This document shows positions 14,411 through 19,049 of a DNA stretch of 19,049 nt, piece by piece; positions within the stretch are counted from its first letter, which is position 1; each line of letters starts with the position of its first letter. The DNA lies in assembly GCA_026645375.1 (NCBI GenBank), contig JAPFFX010000211.1, positions 1 through 19,049 on the forward strand, in the 5' to 3' direction. This DNA is from Citricoccus sp. WCRC_4. Lineage in GTDB: Bacteria; Actinomycetota; Actinomycetes; Actinomycetales; Micrococcaceae. Below the pieces are notes generated by a model. It did no database searches. It was not told where the DNA came from and saw only the letters and a program-made list of their open reading frames with translations. The translations under genes were made by a program, and so were the position numbers.

Positions 14411-15383
14411 CACCGCCCACCGCCTGCCGGGCCGCGGCCACCACCCGCTCCGCGCTGGGCAGGGCGGCCAGTTCGAGGTCACGGGCGTAGGGTATCGGGA
14501 CTTCAGCGCTGCAGACCCGTCCCACCGGGGCGTCGAGCTCGTAGAAGGCCGACTCGGTGATCCGCGCGCTGATCTCAGCGGACAGACTGCCGCTGCGCCA
14601 GCCCTCGTCGACCACGACGGCCCGGTGGGTCTTGACCACGGTGGCCAGGATCGCCGCGTCGTCCAGGGGGCGCAGCGTCCTCAGGTCCAGGACCTCGGCC
14701 TCGATGCCCTCGGCGGCCAGACGGTCGGCGGCCTCGAGCGTCAGCGGCAACGTCCCCCCGTAGGTGATCAGGGAGACGTCACCGCCCTCACGCCGGACCG
14801 CGGCCGCATGGATGTCGACGGGTCCGGCGTCCTCGGCGAGCTCACTGGACAGGTTGTACAGCGAACCGTGCTCGAAGATCAGGACGGGGTCCGGGTCCTC
14901 CAGGGCCGTCCACAGCATGCCCCGAGCGTCCTCCACGGTGGCCGGGGTGAGGATGCGCAGGCCCGGCACGTGGGCGAACCAACCCTCCAGGCTGTGGGAG
15001 TGCTGGGCCCCCAGCTGGCGTCCGGCCCCGGTCGTCGTGCGGATCACCAGGGGCACGTTGAACTGCCCGCCGGACATGTGCAGCAGCGTCGCGGCGTTGT
15101 TCACGATCTGGTCCAGTGCCAGCAGGCTGAAGTTGACCGTCATGATCTCCACGATCGGCCGCATCCCGTTCAGCGCGGCCCCGATGCCGGCCCCGACGAA
15201 GGCGGACTCCGACAGGGGGGTGTCACGGATCCGTTCGGGTCCGAACTCCTCGAACAGGCCGAGGCTGACGGCGAAGCACCCGCCGTAGGCGCCGACGTCC
15301 TCGCCCATCAGGAAGACCCGGTCGTCCTGCAGCAACGCCTCGCGGATCGCGGTGCGCATCGCCTCCCGGTAGGTCGTCTCCAT
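14403..15383 (-). CDS. 2-oxo acid dehydrogenase E1 beta, pyruvate-dehydrogenase type
   Basis: The product has 326 residues, the beta subunit of the thiamine-diphosphate-dependent E1 heterotetramer. MGEDVGAYGG (26-35) and PLSESAFVGAGIGAALNGMR (56-75), with the cofactor-activating Glu59, match the family. So do MTVNFSLLALDQIVNNAA (81-98), MSGGQ (103-107) and GAQHSHSLEGWFAHVPGL (125-142, His128). The wording of these motifs is nearer to pyruvate dehydrogenase E1 beta than to branched-chain or acetoin types. The start ATG 15383 lies 4 bases after the E1 alpha stop (TGAGGACATG), and the stop overlaps the E2 start. It should work with the upstream alpha subunit and the downstream E2. Confidence 0.92.
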   Translation of the reverse strand: METTYREAMRTAIREALLQDDRVFLMGEDVGAYGGCFAVSLGLFEEFGPERIRDTPLSESAFVGAGIGAALNGMRPIVEIMTVNFSLLALDQIVNNAATLLHMSGGQFNVPLVIRTTTGAGRQLGAQHSHSLEGWFAHVPGLRILTPATVEDARGMLWTALEDPDPVLIFEHGSLYNLSSELAEDAGPVDIHAAAVRREGGDVSLITYGGTLPLTLEAADRLAAEGIEAEVLDLRTLRPLDDAAILATVVKTHRAVVVDEGWRSGSLSAEISARITESAFYELDAPVGRVCSAEVPIPYARDLELAALPSAERVVAAARQAVGGGG

Positions 15384-15387
15384 GTCC

Positions 15388-16380
15388 TCACCGCTCGCTG
15401 TAGACGAACCGTTGCAGGTCGCCCAGGGGCTCGGGAGCCCCTGACTCGGCGAACCGGACGGCCGCCGCCATCTCCGCGGCCACCTCGCGGTCCAGCGCGT
15501 TCCAGTCGTCCTCGGTGAACCGGCCCGTCTCCTCGAGGGCGCGGCGGAGCGTCAGGATGGGATCCCGCTCGGTCCATCGGGCGACCTCCGTCTTGTCCCG
15601 ATAGCGTTCGGGGTCGAACATCGAGTGGGCCCGGAACCGGTAGGTGCGCAGTTCCAGGAAGTGTGGGCCGCCGCCGGCCCGCACGGCGTCCACGGCCCGC
15701 CGGGCCGATTCCTCGACCGCGAGCACGTCCATCCCGTCGACGCTCCAGGCCGGCAGCTCATAGGCCGCGGCCTTGAGGGCCAGGTCCGTCTGGGACTGTG
15801 AGCGGGCCAGCGCCGTGCCCATGGCATAGAGGTTGTTCTCGCAACAGAAGAGGACGGGCAACCGCCACAGCGCGGCCAGGTTCAGGCTCTCGTGGAACTC
15901 ACCCTCGGCGGCCGCGCCCTCGCCGAAGAAGCACGCCGTCACCCGGGACCGGCCGGCCATCCTGTCCGCCAGGGCCAGGCCGACCGCCAGGGGCAGCCCT
16001 CCGGCGACGATCGCATTGCCTCCGTAGAAGTGCGTGGCGGCGTCGAACAGGTGCATGGATCCACCCCGTCCGCGGCAGCATCCCTGCACGTGACCGTACA
16101 TCTCGGCCAGGATCGCCCCGGCCGAGACGCCGCGCAGCAGCGCGTGTCCGTGTTCACGGTAGGTGGCCACCACGGCGTCCTCGGGGCCGAGCGTGGACAT
16201 GATGCCCGCCGCCACGGCCTCCTCGCCGATGTAGACGTGGAGGAATCCCCGGATCCTCGCCGCGCTGTAGAGCTCGACGCACTGCTCCTCGAGACGGCGG
16301 ACCCGCAGCATCTGGCGCAGCAGGTCCCCGGCGGCCACCGCGTCGGCCGGGGGCCTGGCGTGTGGTTTCCCGGCGGTCAT
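15388..16380 (-). CDS. 2-oxo acid dehydrogenase E1 alpha, pyruvate-dehydrogenase type
   Basis: The product has 330 residues, the alpha subunit that binds thiamine diphosphate and Mg2+ and decarboxylates the 2-oxo acid. Family segments are HVYIGEEAVAAG (48-59), YREHGHALLRG (74-84), RGRGGSMHL (103-111) and GGNAIVAGGLPLAVG (120-134). The cofactor motif FFGEGAAAEGEFHESLNLAA (151-170) leads to ENN (181-183). The usual GDG is GEG here (Glu154 for Asp), a conservative change. LYAMGTALARSQSQTDL and YRFRAHSMFDPERYRDK resemble pyruvate dehydrogenase rather than acetoin dehydrogenase. ATG 16380 has GGAGG 8 bases upstream and overlaps the stop of the ligase gene (ATGA). Length is normal for the short bacterial form. 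Confidence 0.92.
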   Translation of the reverse strand: MTAGKPHARPPADAVAAGDLLRQMLRVRRLEEQCVELYSAARIRGFLHVYIGEEAVAAGIMSTLGPEDAVVATYREHGHALLRGVSAGAILAEMYGHVQGCCRGRGGSMHLFDAATHFYGGNAIVAGGLPLAVGLALADRMAGRSRVTACFFGEGAAAEGEFHESLNLAALWRLPVLFCCENNLYAMGTALARSQSQTDLALKAAAYELPAWSVDGMDVLAVEESARRAVDAVRAGGGPHFLELRTYRFRAHSMFDPERYRDKTEVARWTERDPILTLRRALEETGRFTEDDWNALDREVAAEMAAAVRFAESGAPEPLGDLQRFVYSER

Positions 16381-18179
16381 CCCTGCACCTCCACGGTCGA
16401 TACGTCGCCCTCGGGCAAGCCGAGTTCGCGGGCCTTGAGCAGCCGGCGCAGGATCTTGCCGCTGCGGGTCCGGGGGAGCGCGGGCGTGAAGTCCAGGAGG
16501 CGTGGTGCCACGGCAGGCCCCAACCGACGGCGGGCGAAGCCGATGATGTCCATGCGCAGTTCGTCACTGGGGACGTGTCCCGGACGCAACTCGACGAAGG
16601 CCTTGACCACCTCTCCGGCCACGGCGTCGGGCAGGCCGACGACCCCGGCCTGGGCCACTGCGACATGTTCCATCAGCAGGCTCTCGACCTCGAAGGGGCC
16701 GATCAGGTGACCGGAGGACTTGATGACGTCATCACCGCGGCCCACGAACCAGTAGTACCCGTCGGCGTCACGGCGGGCCAGGTCGCCGGTGAGGTACCAG
16801 CCGGCCACGAAACACCTGCGGTACCGCTCCTCCTCGCCCAGGTATCCGCGGAACATGGACGGCCACCCCGGACGCAACGCCAACTCGCCCACGGCGTCCG
16901 GATCGGTGACCAGGGCGGCCCGGTCATCGTGCAGTACCGGCTCGCCCTGCTCGTCCCGCGCGATGAGGGCCGCCTCGACCCCGGGCAGGGGCCGTCCCAT
17001 GGAACCGGGGCGGATGGGCAGGGCCGGCAGGTTGGCGATCATGATGCCCCCCGTCTCGGTCTGCCACCAGTTGTCATGGACGGGATGACCGAGGACCTCC
17101 TGGCCCCAGACGACCACTTCCGGGTTCAACGGTTCCCCGACACTGGCCACGAACCGCAACGCGGACAGGTCCTGACCGCGGGCGGCCTCGTCGCCGGCCT
17201 TCATGAGCATCCGCAGCGCTGTCGGGGACGTGTACCAGACCGTGACCCGATGCTCCGCCAGGATCCGGTACCAGCGCAGCGGGTCCATCTCCTCCTCGTC
17301 CACGACGGTGGTGATGCCGTGGACCAGCGGGGCGATGATGCCGTAGGACATGCCGGTGACCCAGCCCGGGTCCGCGGTGCACCAGTAGAGGTCCTCGGGG
17401 TGCAGGTCCAGGGCGAAACGTCCCGTGGCGTGGTGTGCGACCACCGCCTCGTGGACATGGACGGCCCCCTTGGGCCTGCCGGTGGTGCCGCTGGTGAAGT
17501 GCAGCAGTGCCATGTCCTCGGGCCGTGTCCTGGCGGTGCTCCCGTAGGGTGGTGCCCGGTGCATCAGGTCCTGCAGGTCCAGGGTCCCCGGTTCCGCATG
17601 GCCCTCGGCATCCACGAGCAGGACGTGCTTGAGGCCGGGCAACCCCTCGCGGACCGGCACGATCTTCTTGCGGTAGAGGGCACGGGTGGTCACCAGCACA
17701 CGGGCATCGCCGAGTTCCAGGCGCATCCGCACCGGCTCCGGGCCGAACGCGGAGAACAGCGGACAGAAGACACCGGCGTGCTTCAGCGTCCCCAGCACGG
17801 CCGCATACAGTTCCGGTCGGCGCCCCAAGACGGAGAACACCCGTTCCCCGGCACCGACGCCCAGGCCCCGGAGCACACTGGCGAACCGATCCACCTGCTC
17901 GGCCAGGTCGGTGTACGTCAGCGACCGGACGCTGCCGTCCGGACCGACGAACCGCAGCGCCTCGTGACCGGCACGCGGGCCCGCCGCATGGCGATCGACG
18001 GCCTCATAGGCGATGTTCAGGCCGCCGCCCGGCAACCCGGACAGCTGCTGCCGGGCCTGCTGCCAGCTGAAGCCGGCGCAGGCCGTGCCGTAGTCCTCGA
18101 GGTTGGGCCGCACTGGCCATGACAGGGGGTCCTTGGGGATCTCCTGCCATCGCGTGACCGGCCCGGGTGGTGCAACCAT
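16377..18179 (-). CDS. Acetyl-CoA-synthetase-like AMP-forming ligase
   Basis: The product has 600 residues and is cytosolic. It belongs to the acetyl-CoA synthetase branch of adenylate-forming enzymes, which makes acyl-AMP and then acyl-CoA. Motifs are LNIAYEAVDRH (54-64), the P-loop TSGTTGRPKG (229-238), DNWWQTETGG (369-378), YLTGDLARRDADGYYWFVGR (462-481) and PRTRSGKILRR (569-579), with the catalytic Lys575 that is the usual target of regulatory acetylation. The Trp pair in the WWQTETGG motif matches enzymes with a small acyl pocket (acetate or propionate). It is shorter than E. coli Acs (652) and closer to AcsA of Bacillus (572). It is the first gene of the five-gene unit; only a weak ribosome binding site (GGAAAG) precedes ATG 18179. 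Acetate as substrate is likely but inferred. Confidence 0.9.
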   Translation of the reverse strand: MVAPPGPVTRWQEIPKDPLSWPVRPNLEDYGTACAGFSWQQARQQLSGLPGGGLNIAYEAVDRHAAGPRAGHEALRFVGPDGSVRSLTYTDLAEQVDRFASVLRGLGVGAGERVFSVLGRRPELYAAVLGTLKHAGVFCPLFSAFGPEPVRMRLELGDARVLVTTRALYRKKIVPVREGLPGLKHVLLVDAEGHAEPGTLDLQDLMHRAPPYGSTARTRPEDMALLHFTSGTTGRPKGAVHVHEAVVAHHATGRFALDLHPEDLYWCTADPGWVTGMSYGIIAPLVHGITTVVDEEEMDPLRWYRILAEHRVTVWYTSPTALRMLMKAGDEAARGQDLSALRFVASVGEPLNPEVVVWGQEVLGHPVHDNWWQTETGGIMIANLPALPIRPGSMGRPLPGVEAALIARDEQGEPVLHDDRAALVTDPDAVGELALRPGWPSMFRGYLGEEERYRRCFVAGWYLTGDLARRDADGYYWFVGRGDDVIKSSGHLIGPFEVESLLMEHVAVAQAGVVGLPDAVAGEVVKAFVELRPGHVPSDELRMDIIGFARRRLGPAVAPRLLDFTPALPRTRSGKILRRLLKARELGLPEGDVSTVEVQG

Positions 18180-18287
18180 GGTCTGGACGGCTTTCCGAAG
18201 CGGAACGGGAACAGGCAGACGGTGGGACTGTCCTGGTCCATAGGGTGGTGGCTGGGATGGGCCGCGTCAAGGTTCCACGTCGACCCG

Positions 18288-19049
18288 TCACGGCTGGTTC
18301 CCGACGGGATCCGCGGGCGGTGACGGTGGCCTCGGCACCAGGGGGATGACCGTGCGGAACTTCCCGCCGGGGCCCTGCTCGGGTGGCTCGGTGTCCTGCT
18401 CCACCGCGACGTCCGGCAGGCCCAGGTCGGCCAGCAGCTCGGTGAGCCCGGCCAGCGCCGCCGCCCAGGCCTGGACGGGATCGGAGCCGGGTGCCGGCAG
18501 CAGCCGCAGCGACAGACTGGTGGGAGTGGTCTGGAGCACCTGGAACAGCTCCACCCCGGGGACGCGGTCGACGACGGTGCCCAGCGCGAGCGGCGGCACC
18601 GCGATCACGTCCTCGCCGCTCGCCGTGCGGAAGGTGAGGACGTCCGAGGCCCGCCCCTGGACGCGGATGGCCGGGGAAGGATTGCCGCACCCGCAGGGGT
18701 CGGGCCTCACCAGCAACCGGTCGCCGACGTCATAGCGGATGACCGGCTGGACCCGGTTGGCGAGGTTCGTCATCAGCACCGTGTGCGAGACGACTCCCGG
18801 TGGCACGGGGCGGTGTTCGGCATCCACCGGCTCGACGATCACCCAGTCCTCCAGCAGGTGCAACCAGCCCTCCGGGCAGCTGGACGCGGCGTAACCGGAC
18901 TCCGTGCACCCGTAGACCTCCCGCACCGGCGCCCCGAAGGCCCGCCCGAGGCGGGTTCGTTCGGCGGACGCCAGGCCCTCGGCGGTGCTGAGCACCAGCA
19001 CCGGACTGATCCGTAGCCGGCCCGCCTCCTGCTCGGTGGCGAGCAGGCG
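18288..19049 (-). CDS. Phenylacetate-CoA-ligase-like adenylating enzyme, C-terminal part (5' end outside window)
   Basis: The frame is open to the window edge, so the start is missing and 253 C-terminal residues are seen. Signatures are of the PaaK/CapK-like AMP-forming ligase family: a REVYGCTESGYAAS segment (A5-type motif), then RVQPVIRYDVGDRLLV, and the PCGCGNPSPAIRVQGRASDV region, with a Cys-rich turn and a GR-D motif that open the C-terminal domain. Residues after that, to about 220, fit the mobile C-terminal domain with weak similarity, and the tail is Pro-rich. Substrates in this family range from phenylacetate to other aryl or acyl acids; none can be named here, and no paa genes are in view. 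The stop lies 108 bases before the ligase/PDH operon on the same strand, so it may be the upstream member of the same unit. Confidence 0.8.
   Translation of the reverse strand, partial: RLLATEQEAGRLRISPVLVLSTAEGLASAERTRLGRAFGAPVREVYGCTESGYAASSCPEGWLHLLEDWVIVEPVDAEHRPVPPGVVSHTVLMTNLANRVQPVIRYDVGDRLLVRPDPCGCGNPSPAIRVQGRASDVLTFRTASGEDVIAVPPLALGTVVDRVPGVELFQVLQTTPTSLSLRLLPAPGSDPVQAWAAALAGLTELLADLGLPDVAVEQDTEPPEQGPGGKFRTVIPLVPRPPSPPADPVGNQP

Noticed and set aside
13049..16380. Acetoin dehydrogenase (acoABC) reading of the E1/E2 genes
   Set aside because: E1 alpha and E1 beta motifs read closer to pyruvate dehydrogenase, and no other aco genes are present; not fully excluded without alignment.
13995..18122. 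Long plus-strand frames (13995-15518 and 16362-18122) opposite the operon
   Set aside because: They are antisense to well-supported E1, E2 and ligase genes and show no motifs.
18237..18270. TTGACG and TATGGA as a promoter for the ligase/PDH operon
   Set aside because: The spacer is 22 bases and the -10 lacks the final T, so it does not fit a sigma-A promoter.

Overview
The window is chromosomal DNA from a high-GC Gram-positive bacterium. RNase J of the actinobacterial type, GC-rich third codon positions, TANNNT-type -10 boxes, a leaderless gene and frequent GTG starts point to Micrococcales. The proteins look like Micrococcaceae (Micrococcus/Kocuria/Citricoccus/Arthrobacter-like), but I cannot fix the genus. 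I see no rRNA, tRNA, CRISPR array, insertion sequence or phage gene, and no gene-free stretch longer than 300 bases.

Left part (1-5000): the 3' end of RNase J is followed by a gap holding a coding-like remnant. Next comes a secreted protein with three C-terminal SLH repeats, read leftward from a good sigma-A-type promoter. Then follow a BASS/ACR3-like permease, a small DUF4375/DMP19-like protein that appears to be leaderless and overlaps the permease tail to tail, and a RibD-C/DHFR-family reductase.

Middle part (5000-10100): an aquaporin-family channel and a glutathione-independent formaldehyde dehydrogenase/dismutase-type enzyme form a likely two-gene unit, closed by a strong hairpin. A lipoprotein serine hydrolase of the class C beta-lactamase/DD-peptidase fold and a tocopherol-methyltransferase-like SAM enzyme are read leftward. 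A universal stress protein is read rightward.

Right part (10100-19049), all leftward: a P-type ATPase whose membrane signatures resemble animal Na+,K+-ATPase, and upstream of it a tightly packed operon. In transcription order the operon is an acetyl-CoA-synthetase-like ligase, E1 alpha, E1 beta and E2 of a pyruvate-dehydrogenase-type complex, then a stand-alone acyl carrier protein. Gene junctions are ATGA overlaps or gaps of a few bases. A phenylacetate-CoA-ligase-like adenylating enzyme, cut by the window edge, lies just upstream. No E3 gene is in view. This operon is the most interesting part: it puts two acyl-activating enzymes, a lipoyl acyltransferase and a phosphopantetheine carrier under what looks like one control. 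That suggests routing of acetyl or another acyl group to a dedicated carrier. This is inference from gene content and is untested.
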